Source: Unio delphinus
Taxonomy: Eukaryota; Mollusca; Bivalvia; Unionida; Unionidae
Direction: 5' to 3'
DNA: 64,000 bases
Assembly: GCA_029339505.1 (NCBI GenBank)
Contig: JAQISU010000096.1
Coordinates: forward strand, 6,407,001-6,471,000
Below are positions 1 through 11,759 of this stretch, one piece after another (position 1 is the first letter of the stretch; each line of letters starts with the position of its first letter). A program made the translations under genes and the position numbers. The notes below the pieces were generated by a model. That model was not told the DNA's origin, did not search any database, and saw only the letters and a program-made list of their open reading frames with translations.

Positions 1-272
1 AGTTCAGTCATATTGCTAAATTGTTTACAGTTTGGCAGTTTATAGTGATGTCTAGTACAGAGGCACCATGCTGCAGGCATGTAGCATCATGCCCCACCCA
101 GTCATATTATTCTGACACCAGGCCAACCACTCCTAACACTAACCTCTTAATGCAGAGTGCCAAACAAGGCAGCTGCAAGTATCATTTTTATAAGTCTTAA
201 GTATGATTGGGTCGAATTCCATCCTATGACCTACTGCACCAGAAGCAGATGCTCTAACCACTTAGGCCACTA
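1..272 (-). mobile_element. tRNA-derived SINE (family SINE-1), minus strand
   Basis: Read on the minus strand, the head near 250-272 carries an A-box-like TGGCCTAAGTGG followed by a degraded B-box region. The body matches the full SINE-1 copy at 34624-34938, including the block that reads as a GTGACTGGGTGGGACATCAT-type core. The 3' end is cut by the window edge. It faces another SINE-1 copy at 1111 head to head. Confidence 0.8.
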
Positions 273-501
273 GAGTGGTTATCTGGAATGCTACTAATCC
301 CAAGATTTCAGATATATAGAGTGGTTATCTGGAATGCTACTAATCCCAAGATTTCAGATATATAGAGTGGTTATCTGGAATGCTACTAATCCCAAGATTT
401 CAGATATATAGAGTGGTTATCTGGAATGCTACTAATCCCAAGATTTCAGATATATAGAGTGGTTATCTGGAATGCTACTAATCCCAAGATTTCAGATATA
501 T
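273..501 (+). repeat. Tandem repeat, 46 bp x 5
   Basis: Units begin with GAGTGGTTATCTGG at 273, 319, 365, 411 and 457 and end in TTTCAGATATATA. The five units look identical by eye, which indicates recent expansion. The first unit starts right at the head of the adjacent minus-strand SINE, so the array may have been seeded at the SINE border. The same five units occur in copy B. Confidence 0.95.
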
Positions 502-618
502 GGTGCAATGTTTTATGATACTCATGCTGCTTAATAATTTGACATGAAAAGTGTCAACTCTGGTCTGCAGGCATATTATGTGATCATAGATTTCAATCGA
601 CACTGTTTGCACTTGGAT

Positions 619-795
619 GCATATATACTCACTCAACTGCAAATTGCATAGATCCAGCAGAGCTAGAAGATCTGGGTCTATGCAGATTTGTTAGAAATAA
701 TGAGAAAACAAAATAGACCCAGACATACTGGTGCATTTGCAATGGCAGATCAAGGTCTATGCTGCTTGTAGTATGATTTATATGTGAGTATATGT
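619..795. mobile_element. Foldback element FB-1 (divergent copy)
   Basis: The ends are inverted (ATATATACTCAC... and ...TGTGAGTATATG) and the centre carries the GATCTGGGTCTATGCAG / AGACCCAGA hairpin pieces seen in the better copy at 25399-25607. The first hairpin is eroded. It lies inside the duplicated segment, so a near-identical twin is at 18137. Confidence 0.7.
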
Positions 796-1110
796 GGTAT
801 GTGTCAGACCCAGGATAAGTTACTTCAAACTCTTAATCAATTAAATTGCAATTACATTTGAAGATTTAAATGCAATTCCAAGTACAATTACTCACTTCTG
901 GAACAAAGTATTTGATTAAATTACATTTCTTTTCAGAATATAATCTGTTGCTTCTTAGATAACTTTTGATCAAGGAATTTAATATCACCCATGTTTTGAA
1001 TGTTGTTTTTTTTATTTTAAGACAAAGTAACATGTCTATGTTTGTAATTAAACATATGCTGGGTAAGATATTCTGAATTGAAGTTTTTTTTTTCAATGCC
1101 TATTGAACAC

Positions 1111-1408
1111 TGCTATAGTGGCCTAGTGGTTAAAGCATTCAACTTGGATGCCAGATCACAGGTTCAAAACATGGCCCAGTCATACCAAAGACTTTTACAA
1201 ATGGCGCTAACAGCTGCCTTGTTAGGTGCTCAGCATTAAGAGTATATTGTTAGGACTGGCCAGCCTGATGTCAGGATAACGTGTCTGGGTGGGACATCAT
1301 GCTATATGTCTGCAGCATGATGCGCCAGTGCTAGACATTGTTATAAACTGCCACAATGCAGACATCATATAAATATGACTTTAAAATTGTTAGAGCTATG
1401 GTAAAAAT

Positions 1409-1413
<5 letters not shown>
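1111..1413 (+). mobile_element. tRNA-derived SINE (SINE-1), full length
   Basis: The head reads TGGCCTAGTGGTTAAAGC (A box) with GGTTCAAAAC (B box) about 45 bp later, as in tRNA-derived RNA polymerase III promoters. The body matches SINE-1 at 34624-34938 to its end in GTAAAAATCC. A (TC)n(CA)n tract follows at once, probably grown from the SINE tail. It is a SINE rather than a tRNA gene, since no acceptor stem closes. Confidence 0.88.
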
Positions 1414-1446
<33 letters not shown>

Positions 1447-1469
1447 CACACACACACACACACACACAT

Positions 1470-1504
<35 letters not shown>
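1414..1504 (+). repeat. (TC)n(CA)n microsatellite
   Basis: About 15 TC dinucleotides are followed by a CA tract with one ATG interruption. The equivalent tract in copy B (18933-18996) is longer in TC and shorter in CA, as expected from slippage after duplication. Confidence 0.97.
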
Positions 1505-1508
<4 letters not shown>

Positions 1509-1682
1509 CGAGGATCATATCATTAAATACCTTAACATGCCAAACTGTGTTATCACCAAAGATGATGAAAATGCCTATATTACCATTTACTAAAACAAAA
1601 ACAACAGATTTGGAGATTGAAAGTTATAGGGCACATGCTATGGTATGCATTCAATATTTAGGCTGTGAATTGCTCAGTATTA

Positions 1683-3663
1683 TTGTGACCTACTTTACTC
1701 CAATTGTATTGCCATTAAATGACCTAATTTTCACCTTCTTTACTCCAATTGCATTGCCATTAAATGACATACTGGGTACTTGTCACCTTCTTTACTCCAA
1801 TTGCATTGCCATTAAATGACCTACTTGTCACCTACTTTACTCCAATTGCATTGCCATTAAATGACCTACTTGTCACCTTTACTCCAATTGCATTGCCATT
1901 AAATGATATACCGGGTACTTGTCACCTTCTTTACTACAATTGCATTGCCATTAAATGACCTACCGGGTACTTGTCACCTTCTTTACTCCAATTGCATTGC
2001 CATTAAATGACCTACTTGTCACCTTCTTTACTCCAATTGCATTGCCATTAATTGACCTACTGGGTTCTTGTCACCTTCTTTACTCCAGTTGATTTGCCGT
2101 TAAATGACCTACTTGTCACCTTTACTCCAATTGAATTGCCATTAAATGACCTACTGGGTTCTTGTCACCTTCTTTACTCCAATTGCATTGCCATTAAATG
2201 ACCTACTTGTCACCTTTACTCCAATTGAATTGCCATTAAATGACCTACCGGGTACTTGTCACCTTCTTTACTCCAATTGCATTGCCATTAATTGACCTAC
2301 TGGGTTCTTGTCACCTTCTTTACTCCAATTGCATTGCCATTAAATGACCTACTTGTCACCTTCTTTACTCCAATTGCATTGCCATTAAATGACCTACCGG
2401 GTACTTGTTACCTTCTTTACTCCAATTGCATTGCCATTAAATGACCTACTTGTCACCTACTGTATACTCTGATTGCATTGCCATTAAATGACCTACTTGT
2501 CACCTTCTTTAGTCCAATTGCGTTGCCATTAAGTGACCTACTAGGTACTTGTCCCCTTCTTTACTCCAATTGCATTGCCATTAAATGACCTACTTGTCAC
2601 CTTCTTTAGTCCAATTGCATTGCCATCAAATGACCTACTGGGTACTTGTGACCTTCTTTACTCCAATTGTATTGCCATTAAATGACCTACCGGGTACTTG
2701 TCACCTTCTTTACTCCAGTTGATTTGCCATTAAATGACCTACTTGTCACCTTCTTTACTCCAATTGCATTGCCATTAAATGACCTACTTGTCACCTTCTT
2801 TACTCCAATTGCGTTGCCAATAAATGACCTACTTGTCACCTTCTTTACTCCAATTGCATTGCCATTAAATGACCTACTTGTCACCTTCTTTAGTCCAATT
2901 GCATTGCCATTAAATGACCTACCGGGTACTTGTGACCTTCTTTACTCCAATTGCATTGCCATTAAATGACCTACCGGGTACTTGTCACCTTTACTCCAGT
3001 TGCATTGCCATTAAATGACCTACTTGTCACCTTCTTTAGTCCAACTGCATTGCCATTAAGTGACCTACCGGGTATGGTATGCATTCAGTATTTAGGCTGT
3101 GAATTGCTGTTTTATTGTCACCTACTTTACTTTGCATTGCCATTAAATGACCTACTTGTCACCTACTTTACTCCAATTGCATTGCCATTAAATGACCTAC
3201 TTGTCACCTTCTTTACTCCAATTGCATTGTCATTAAATGACCTACTTGTCACCTTCTTTAGTCCAATTGTATTGCCATTAAATGACCTACCGGGTACTTG
3301 TCACCTACTTTACTCCAATTGCATTGCCATTAAATGACCTACTTGTCCCCTTCTTTACTCCAATTGCATTGCCATTAAATGACCTACTTGTCACCTTCTT
3401 TAGTCCAATTGCATTGCCATTAATTGACCTACCGGGTACTTGTCACCTTCTTTAGTCCAATTGCATTGCCATTAAATGACCTACCAGGTACTTGTCACCT
3501 TCTTTAGTTCAATTGCATTGCCATTAAATGACCTACTTGTCACCTACTTTACTCCAATTGCATTGCCATTAAATGACCTACTTGTCACCTTCTTTAGTCC
3601 AATTGCATTGCCATTAATTGACCTACCGGGTACTTGTCACCTTCTTTAGTCCAATTGCATTGC
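1683..3663 (+). repeat. 45-bp minisatellite array 1
   Basis: The basic unit is 45 bp: ACTTGTCACCTTCTTTACTC, then CAATTGCATTGCCATTAAAT, then GACCT. Variants lack 3 bp in the CTTCTTTACTCC part (42 bp) or carry an extra ACCGGGT-type 7 bp (52 bp). Roughly 42 units are present. Because 45 is divisible by three, several frames stay open and give repetitive pseudo-peptides; I see no start context or non-repetitive coding sequence to support a protein. At about 3072-3128 the array contains a copy of its own left flank (compare 1638-1690). Confidence 0.95.
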
Positions 3664-3664
3664 T

Positions 3665-4841
3665 GGCATGAAGGTCTGCCCAACTTGTTCAAATAATGCT
3701 GATCCGCAAAGCATCTTCTCAGAAGCTGATTTGAATAATTTTCATCAAATATGGTGGCCATTGTTAAAAATACACACTCCTGTAAACAACTTCATCTCAA
3801 AGCTGCCTAACAGAATCAGAGCAGACTTGACAAAAAGCATCTTGGCAAAAAAAGTTTTCTTGATTTGTGCAAGTGATGTCAATCAACAATCGAATATAGC
3901 CGCCTTTACTACCAATAGAAAGTCCTTCAGATGGTTTATGAAATAATGCTGAAAAGAAATTATATTTTTTCAGAATGCATGTCTGCAAAAAAGGCTTTCA
4001 GATTGGTATAAATGATTCTAGTAATTAATATATTGTCATTTTTTTTATAAACAAAAAAAGCTTTGAAACAACTTTTTTCTCAAAAACTTCTTAATAGAAA
4101 TTGCTCTTTTTTGAAATCATCATTGCATGATAGGCTTTAAGCTTATATAAATGTTGCTGATCTTCCATGAAACATGACTGCAATTGATAAAATATAAAAA
4201 GAAATTAAAACTACTTCTACACCAAATCTGCTAAACATAATTTGACCCAATTTGACAGAAATCGTTTCGAAATGATGGGCTTTTAAATGTATCCATGTGA
4301 TGCTAATCCACAATCAAGTATAGCTGCTATTTTTAAAAATAGAAAAATCTGTAAGTCCTTTTTAATAGCTTCATGTTCATTTACTATATTATGATGAACT
4401 GATTGTAAATATTTTGTATCATGGCAAGATTTAGTATCAGTGCCTCACATTTACAGTTGATTTTTAGAATGAAATACCTGAATGCTAAGCAGAGGTAACT
4501 GTACTAGTTGAAAATCAAAAGAATTTATGCAGTGAGTCTGCATCCATTCCATTTTCCATTATCCAGTATTCATAGTGATCACTACTTCTAAACTACAGGG
4601 AAGAAAGTCATAAAATGTTTTTAACCCAGGTGTAATGTGAGCGCTGGTTATCAAAGTGTTATTAGTACAATATTGCACAAGGCCTGGTCAGAGGTATTGC
4701 GCAACTTGGAAAAAACAACACTTGAAGACCGCCTCCCACTAATTATTGTTATCTAGAAGATGATCTCTACGGTGTAATTTGCCCGGTCAATGGATATAGT
4801 AATCTGAGATGGTACTTTGAACAAGACAACACACGAGCCCC
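3665..4841. repeat. Degenerate tandem block D (partial) and unassigned DNA
   Basis: From 3665 to about 4350 phrases such as ATGCTGATCC, AATATGGTGGCCATTG and AAAAATAGAAAAA recur at roughly 150-200 bp, matching the block at 11760-12500. It starts exactly where the minisatellite stops. From 4350 to 4841 I see no gene and no repeat I can name. A short open stretch at 3668-3946 lies in this degenerate repeat and is not credible as a gene. Confidence 0.5.
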
Positions 4842-5702
4842 TGTAAAGATAAAATATGAATTTAATTAAAAATACAATTAAGAAAAGAATGACTCTGTGA
4901 ATTACAATTTCTTTCTTTCTGAATACACTTAGTTCAGAAATACATAAACTGAAGCTTTAAAATAATGGATACATTCATAAAAATCCCAAACACTAATAAA
5001 AATAAATGAAGTTAGCCGTTAATACTGAGAGTAAATTTCATCATGGAATCGAATGTTCATTTAACATTGGACTGTTGGGTGATTCAAATGACCTTGTTCG
5101 ATGACTGGTTCTCTTTTTTTCTCTTCTGCGTATGTCTTGACTTGCTTGCCCTTTGGTTGTAAGCGGGATTACACAACTCTGTCTTCCAACTTGTTTTTCC
5201 GTCTCTGAATTTCGTCTTCCGCGCTATTTCTTATTCGATCTTCAAACAAACTATATTCCTTGTGTTTTTGGCGTCTTACAATCGTTCCACATTCAGTTTC
5301 CTGGAACCACAATTTTATACCACAATTTTACGAATGTCTGTCTTTCAAAGCATGCTCGGAGTCCTGGTAATTACTTCTACCTTTGGTTTTCTCTCTTGCA
5401 GAGAAATTTTCAGACTAATTCAAACTCGTTGACTCAGAGAATATATTCCCCAATTCTAGGTTTCGACCAAACCCTCTTTCCTATACATTTGACCAATCGG
5501 CATAAATGCTATCCTTGCGGACCTTTTGAAAACCGTCTATCAAGATGCCAAAAATGCCACTTAGGATTGAAATGTCACCTTATCATTTGTTTCCAATCAC
5601 TCTGACAGCTCTACGTGCGGAATCACATAATTTTAAGCGTGTCAAACACTCAGTCCGCTTTCATTCTAAATATTGTAACAGTCTGACCGAGGTAAACTAA
5701 CA
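4842..5702 (-). mobile_element. Possible LTR (solo or flanking a lost retroelement)
   Basis: Read on the minus strand, this block starts TGTTAGTTTACC and ends CTTTACA, fitting the TG...CA ends of an LTR. It is followed directly by GGGGCTCGTGTG, loosely like a tRNA-Pro-type primer binding site. The block is richer in CpG than its surroundings, which suggests a younger insertion. I see no target duplication at the two ends and no gag or pol reading frame beside it. A 150-codon open frame on the plus strand (5153-5605) begins with TTG and has no recognisable domain, so I do not call it a gene. Confidence 0.3.
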
Positions 5703-5881
5703 TTCTTTCCGTTCAAACTCTACTCCAAGACAGTTGATTGTCAGCTAGCCTACGAATTAATTACTGGATTTCACTGACGAAAAATTTGGCACTTGACACC
5801 AGGTTTATCCTGAAATTACTGTTAGATTAGTCTTAATGACAATGGTGCCTTCAGACATCCATTAAGGCAACTATAGTGGCT

Positions 5882-6144
5882 GGGTTCGATCCCCAGCTGA
5901 GTCATACCAAAGACTTACAAAAATGGTACTAACAGCTGCCTTGCTTAGCGCTCAGCATCAAGAAGTTAGTGTTAGGACTGGTTGGCCTGGTGTCAGGATA
6001 ATGTGACTGGGTGGGACATCATGCTACATGTCTGCAGCATGATGCCCCAGTGCTAGACATCACTATAAAACTGCCTCACTGCAGACATCGTAGCAATATG
6101 ACTGAAAATTTTTTAAAGCTACGTTAAAAATCCTAATCAGGCAC
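5882..6144 (+). mobile_element. 5'-truncated SINE-1 with 12-bp target duplication
   Basis: The element begins at the B box (GGTTCGATCCC) and runs to the usual SINE-1 end near TTAAAAATCCTAATC. It is bounded by ACTATAGTGGCT at 5870-5881 and 6145-6156. Removing the SINE and one duplicate restores a sentence typical of degenerate block E around it, which supports a real insertion. The A box is absent, so this copy should not be transcribed by RNA polymerase III on its own. Confidence 0.85.
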
Positions 6145-6156
6145 ACTATAGTGGCT

Positions 6157-7460
6157 ATCTTAAAATCTTGGTGTTTCCACTCCTTTAGTGAGGATTGTTA
6201 TATTGATTTTTACTGACTTTACATATTGTCCTAAATGATTATGGTGACAATCTGACATTCAGTGATGCTATCCTGTCTAACACTGCTCTTCTTGAACAAT
6301 GGTCGTATTGACATTGACTTCCTATGAAATGTTGATGCTCCTAAATGAAATTGGTGCTGGTCTAATAAGCAACATGGCTGCTTCATGACTATCTTTAAAA
6401 TTTTGGTATTGCTACTCTGATGATTGTAATATAACTTTTAGCTCTATGTGTCTTCCACAAGAAGAGATTATAGGATAGCCTCTTGTCCATTGTCCATCTT
6501 TCACCACATATATTGTTACTACTTCTCATAAAATACTTGGAGAACTGCCATGAAACTTTTTACACTAATTTATCTAGAGGTCTAATTAGTTCTAAATGAA
6601 ATGATGCTGCCAGGATATCCATTATGACATGCAGAGTCCATCTAGAAAATCTTGTTATCACTAATCCTCATATAAACATGCAATGTTTGCTTCTTATAAT
6701 ATCAAAGCTGGTCCTATGCTATGGCTATCACAATAGCTTATTTGAAATCTTAAGAATACATGTACATATATGAGATGATTTCAACACTCATTAGTTAAAA
6801 AGAAGAAATGGTCTTATCGTGAGTTCTCAGAATTTTGGGGGTAATAGAAGACCATCAGTTCCTTTAAGGGGCTCTTTTTTATATAGGTGAAAAATATAAA
6901 TAAAGATAGTAACCTCAGGTCCCTGAGACTAACATGGAATTTTCACGAAAAGACTTCTTCTGACATGTAGATGGTCCTATATTAAATTGGTATAGATCTG
7001 GAATCCAACATGGCAATGACCTAGCTATCTTGAAAACCTTGTTATTTCTACTTTTTCTACTTGGAAGGTCTTATTAACATTGGGTTTTCACTTGAAGACT
7101 TGTATGACCTGCCTGTAAATGGTATGGAATAATCATTGTGCCTTTTTTACATTGAAACATAGCTACCTTGGTGTCCTTGTTGAAAATAGCGTTATTACTC
7201 CTCATTTGTATCAGATGGGCATAATAACATCAGGGTTTTACTGAAATACTTCTTATCAGACCTACTTGACCTTGCGGTCTCTCCAAGGTCACTGCTTGTA
7301 TTATACTTCATCCAGACTATAAGCATAGTAACTTGTAAAAATGAATTTTGACAGGTTTTGTATTTCACTACTTTAATAAACAAGGCTGATATTGATTCAG
7401 AATCAGTTAACTTGGTGAAGACAACAAGTAATGGAATGGATTTTTATGAAACATTTGAAG
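6157..7460. repeat. Degenerate tandem block E, copy 1
   Basis: Phrases such as TCCTAAATGAAATTGGTGCTG, ATGGCTATC, AAAATCTTGTTATT and TTTTCACCAAAAGACTTC recur at about 110-150 bp. The same phrases fill 27520-29520 and 53640-56220. The block probably also includes 5820-5869, left of the SINE. No coding frame is supported. Confidence 0.6.
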
Positions 7461-8116
7461 ATTAGACACTCTTGGAAAGATGGATGTTAACATGTTTTTC
7501 ACCAGAAGTGCAGAAAGTTCCTCTTTTTACAGTAGTTGCTATGACTGATTGTTTTTCTATAATAACATAAATACAGGTATCAAAATCAGGAAATCTTGTG
7601 TGATTGAAGCATACCAATAAAATTTCCAAAGAATCTAAGGGTCTGTTATTTAATAAAATATAGAAAACTTAAAATTAGGAGATGTTGGTGTATGAATATG
7701 CATAGGAAAATCCTATGTACACAAACTGATGTTGATCAGAGGTTTAGATGACTATATTTATCTGCTGAAGACAATGATGTAAAAAACAAACTTTCCAAAT
7801 GAGGACAATCTGTATTAATTATCTGTGAAAGATTGCAAGTTAATCAGGGAGATTTATTGTTCAATAAAATTATGGTTATAAAATAAAGACTAAGTTAATA
7901 AACTGTACTAGATTAAGTTAATAACCTTTGAACCATAAAAGCATATAACACAATCTTATTTGTATGACTGGTCTTAGCATTAGAGGACAGGGTGCATATT
8001 TGATGTGCTCAAGAATTTGTATCTACATTGGGGAGGGGGGGGGGGCCTTCCAGAGCCTCTTTACAAGAACATGACTTTATTGAACTAGTACTAGTAGAAG
8101 TCTGCTGTAATATACT
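7461..8116. other. Unassigned AT-rich DNA
   Basis: I see no exon, repeat or RNA gene here apart from a G homopolymer (interrupted by one A) at about 8031-8045 near the foldback element that follows. Confidence 0.5.
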
Positions 8117-8328
8117 ATATATACTCACTTATAAGTGGAGAACAACTATAAACTGCACAGACCTAGATTTGCTGTCATGTAATGAGCTGATAGATCTAGA
8201 TCTAAGCAGTTTGTTCTGAGTAATCAGTAAAACAAACAACATAGACCCTGAGCTGCTAGTGCATTATGCTATGGCAGATCAGGGTTTGTGTTTTTAGCTG
8301 TTGGATTCGACTTATAAAGCGAGTATAA
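8117..8328. mobile_element. Foldback element FB-2 (good copy)
   Basis: Outer arms are TATACTCACTTATAAG on the left and GACTTATAAAGCGAGTATA on the right. Inside lie three hairpins: a GATCTAGA-type one, a central one with AGTTTGTT and AACAAACA arms, and a third with CCCTGAG and GATCAGGG arms around GCATTATGC. Layout and length agree with FB-6 at 25399. Confidence 0.85.
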
Positions 8329-11300
8329 CAGTACCATGGACAAGATACCTATCAGTGTTTTTCACTTGCTGATGGTCACCTTTCAATCAGTGTCAGATTA
8401 TCCCATCTGTTGTAAAATTCTGTTAAACCTAAGGTCTCGGGTATTAATCTTACCTGGACAAGCCCAGGTCATTTGCTGTTGTGTGCCCATAAGCAAAGCA
8501 CTTTATTCATGTTCCTTCAGCACTAAATACTCATCTATGTGGTGCTGATTTGTCATTGAACAGTATCCCACCCATGTCATTCAGTCTCTACTTAGATTGA
8601 ATCCATCATATTTCCATATATCAACCCCACGTAAATGTCCAGATTGTTTCTATTCCATTAGTGCTCTTAAGGAAGGGTTCCTCTTCTTTTGATTTGTACT
8701 GTTACTATGAAAGTTAAAAATGATTTTAGATGATCTGTTTATAGAGTTCCAACTGAATGATAGTTGAAATGACATATTATAGTATGATAATATGGTTGTC
8801 TTTTATTTCTGTTTTGCGTGATTTTGAAGAAAGCAAAGTTAATTATTCATTATTTTGATATTATTCGGTGATTTATTTTTGCAGATTGCTAGGTTTTTCT
8901 TCATGTATTATACTGTAACAGTAAGAAGTCTGTGCATATGACGTGACCTTTACCTGCAGAGTCTTGATTTCTTACTTTAAAGTTATCACATTTTTATATC
9001 AGTAAGGATTTATTTGCTAAAGAGTCCTAAATTTCAATTTTCTTTCAGATAATCCAACCAAAGAAATTCTTTATTGTTTCTTGAGCTTTGCATGTTGAAA
9101 ATAACATTGGTACACCTTTAACATTAACAATTGTTTTCTTTTGAAGGATTGTTTACAATATTTATTTAATTTAGGTGTCCTTTTCAGCTTTTTTCAAAAT
9201 TGTGAGTGACTATTTAGTTATTAAATATATTTTACAAGGTTTAAGTTTTTGGGATGTGACAACTTTACATGTTATGCTTTCAGCTATCAATGTGTACCAT
9301 TTGGAGATGTTAATAATGAGGATAACTACATGTACATACATTTGATCTTTAAAACTATGACAAATTACTTAACTGTCAATGATTTTTTTTTTCTTTCTGG
9401 TTATCATTTATCCATTAGCTAAGTTTGGGTATTCAGTGTACTCAAAACAGCGCCATCTATGTTCTCTGCCACCACAATATTACAATAATATATTACTCTA
9501 TGTGAAGTGTTAAGGCTTTAAAAAACAGTAACACAGAAAAAAGTGAAAACATCAAGCTTTGTCAAATTTAACAAATAATTTATTTCCTTGGAAAAAGATT
9601 ATAAAAATGGAGAGAAAAAATATCATTTTAAGAATCAAATCCAAAAATAATTCAAGAATAATATGTGAATTAAATTACAGAAGTCCTAGTAATGAAATGT
9701 TCTAATAGATTCAAGTTTGATTCATGCTGAATAATCCAAGATGGAAGATGATGATGATGTATGCTGAAGTCTGTTTTGTACTTATCTTTAATTCCTTGTA
9801 GAACACACAATAATTAACACTCTGGGTGTTATAAATCCAAATAAAAGTTTGATAAACTGTCTTTGTCTAAGAATTTCTATTTGAGCACATCAAATATTTC
9901 CATAGATGCGAATTATTCCTTTAAAATCCAAGTGAACTGAAAAAAAGTTAACATGTATTCAAAAACTGGCTACAATGAAAGAAAATGACTTAATGTCAGA
10001 TGTTACAAAAACCCCAAACTAGCTGATAGCTAAAGCAAAAATTATATCATATTCTAAAATGCAGTTTCGAAAAAATCCACAAATTGTTTACTTCCCATAT
10101 TGACCTTGACAACAACCAATCATTTTAAAATAAAACCTGTTTACGTGGTTTTGACTAACTTTGTATCAGGATCAGGATCTAGGTCAACATTCCTTATTTA
10201 CCAAAGAATAATTCAGGCCAAACAAACTTCTAGACAAACATCATCTCCAGTGAATAAATTTACAATACAATAGCATGTATTGAAAAATAAAAAAGAATTA
10301 ATAATTGACAAATGATTAAATCAGATATACATAACACTATAGGTGTTGAAGGTTATCTCTGATTTATGGTAATGGTTACTAAGATGAGTTTGTATTTCCA
10401 AGTGTTACAGGTTGTCAGTATCACATGCTTTAAGGTGTTAACTTTCTGTGCACAAAACACCTTGACAGAATGTTTCATTTTGTCTGCTACCAGCATATAA
10501 TCAGGCTCAGCCATCAGTGATGAAAAACAGAGCAGTGATTTGCAAAATTGAAACTATATCCTTTTAGAGTATGATGTTACCAAATGTTCTCATGTTAACA
10601 TCCAGTTTGAAAGGTTTAGTATATGGTTAAAAAGAAAAACAACTGTCTGCATGATTGGTAAAGCAACCATATATATATACCATGTAATGTACGGCATACC
10701 CAATTATCATCAGCTTAGCTGTTTTGTTGTGATGCAACATATGAAAATCATCCATACTGAAAGAAAAGAATAAACATGAAGAAAGCCATCTAAATGGTCC
10801 ATGTCAGCGGAGACTTGGAACTAGATTACTTGGCAGCACAATTAAGTTAAAATGGAAAGACAGCAGCCTTGGAGGAGCACCTAAATTAGAACAAATACAG
10901 TAGTTTGATAGTTGATACGACAGGTACAAAGAAAGAAACTGAAGAATATGACCAAATTTTGTCAACAATATGATCAAATTTTCTCATTAATATCACTAAA
11001 TTTTCCAACTGTGTTATACAAAATAATAATTTACAGTATTATTTGCCATTATGAGTTTGTAATCGTCAAAAAAGAACAAAACATAAATGAATTTTAGTCT
11101 TTGTTGTTGTAGAACTCCTTTAAATGACATATTGTCTGATGACCATTTGTGATAGCTGTTTACCTTGTTATTATATTATTATAAGCAAACCATCTCTTTT
11201 TCTCTCTCTCATTCTGCCCAATGATTCTCACATAACCTATTTACCTTACTTTGCACAATACAGTATATAGATTATAAAGAATATTTTTTAAGTGATATAA

Positions 11301-11759
11301 TAAATTGGTGCTGGATGTGTAGGAGACACAAACAATTTCAAAGGGACCAAGAAGAATACTGCATAGTACTTCCAGCAAAAGACTTTATTTATGTTTTATT
11401 TCATTTAAGTATCACCAAATGTCATTTTCTCAATGTATATCCACAATAATTGAGTGATTCCTTAAACTTTATTAATTTTAGGCAAGCGTTATGTTTACCC
11501 ACTTTCATATTCATAAAATGTTCAACACATGAAAAATCAAAACACTCGTGATGCATATGTACACATTACTTCATATGCAGTGAGGCTGAAAGTGAAGAAC
11601 ACTCATAGTTCAGCAAGTGGTCAGATAAAGTTCTTGATGGACATAGATTTCTTTGCATTTTTTGTGCACATCTAACTGCAGGGTCGAGTAATCTTTCTTT
11701 GTATGGCACTTCATCTGTTGTGATTCATGCATCATTCATCATGCTTCCTTCAATTGTTG
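8329..11759. other. Mostly unassigned DNA; dispersed repeat X at about 9515-9760
   Basis: At 9515-9760 a sequence with ACAAATAATTTATTTCC and a following A-rich stretch is shared in diverged form with 53130-53450 and 54560-54780 (repeat X). The rest shows no exon with a splice-consistent frame, no minisatellite and no SINE or LINE I can name. Upstream exons of the EFCAB7-like gene could be hidden here or left of the window; I found none I can defend. Confidence 0.45.

Larger units (their letters stand above)
1..3663 (+). repeat. Segmental duplication, copy A (left end cut by window)
   Basis: This stretch is repeated in direct orientation from 17519, with a constant offset of 17518 over the first several hundred bases. 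Differences are a few point changes (a T/C near 750, an A/G near 882, a G/A near 1202), microsatellite length changes and small array differences, so identity is very high. The copies separate inside the 45-bp minisatellite, at 3663 here and about 21246 in copy B. Because the similarity starts at base 1, the true left end of copy A may lie outside the window. It could be a genuine recent duplication or an assembly artefact. Confidence 0.93.

Noticed and set aside
273..501. Regular 46-bp direct repeats as a CRISPR array
   Set aside because: There are no unique spacers: units are contiguous and identical. The context is eukaryotic and no cas genes occur.
1547..3337. Several overlapping open frames of 60-123 codons with LPLNDLLVTFFTPIA-type repeats
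   Set aside because: They follow directly from a 45-bp unit divisible by three. Frames jump at 52-bp units and no non-repetitive coding part exists.
5153..5605. 150-codon plus-strand open frame
   Set aside because: Begins at TTG, has no known domain, and lies in an LTR-like block; a chance frame in CpG-richer sequence is more likely.
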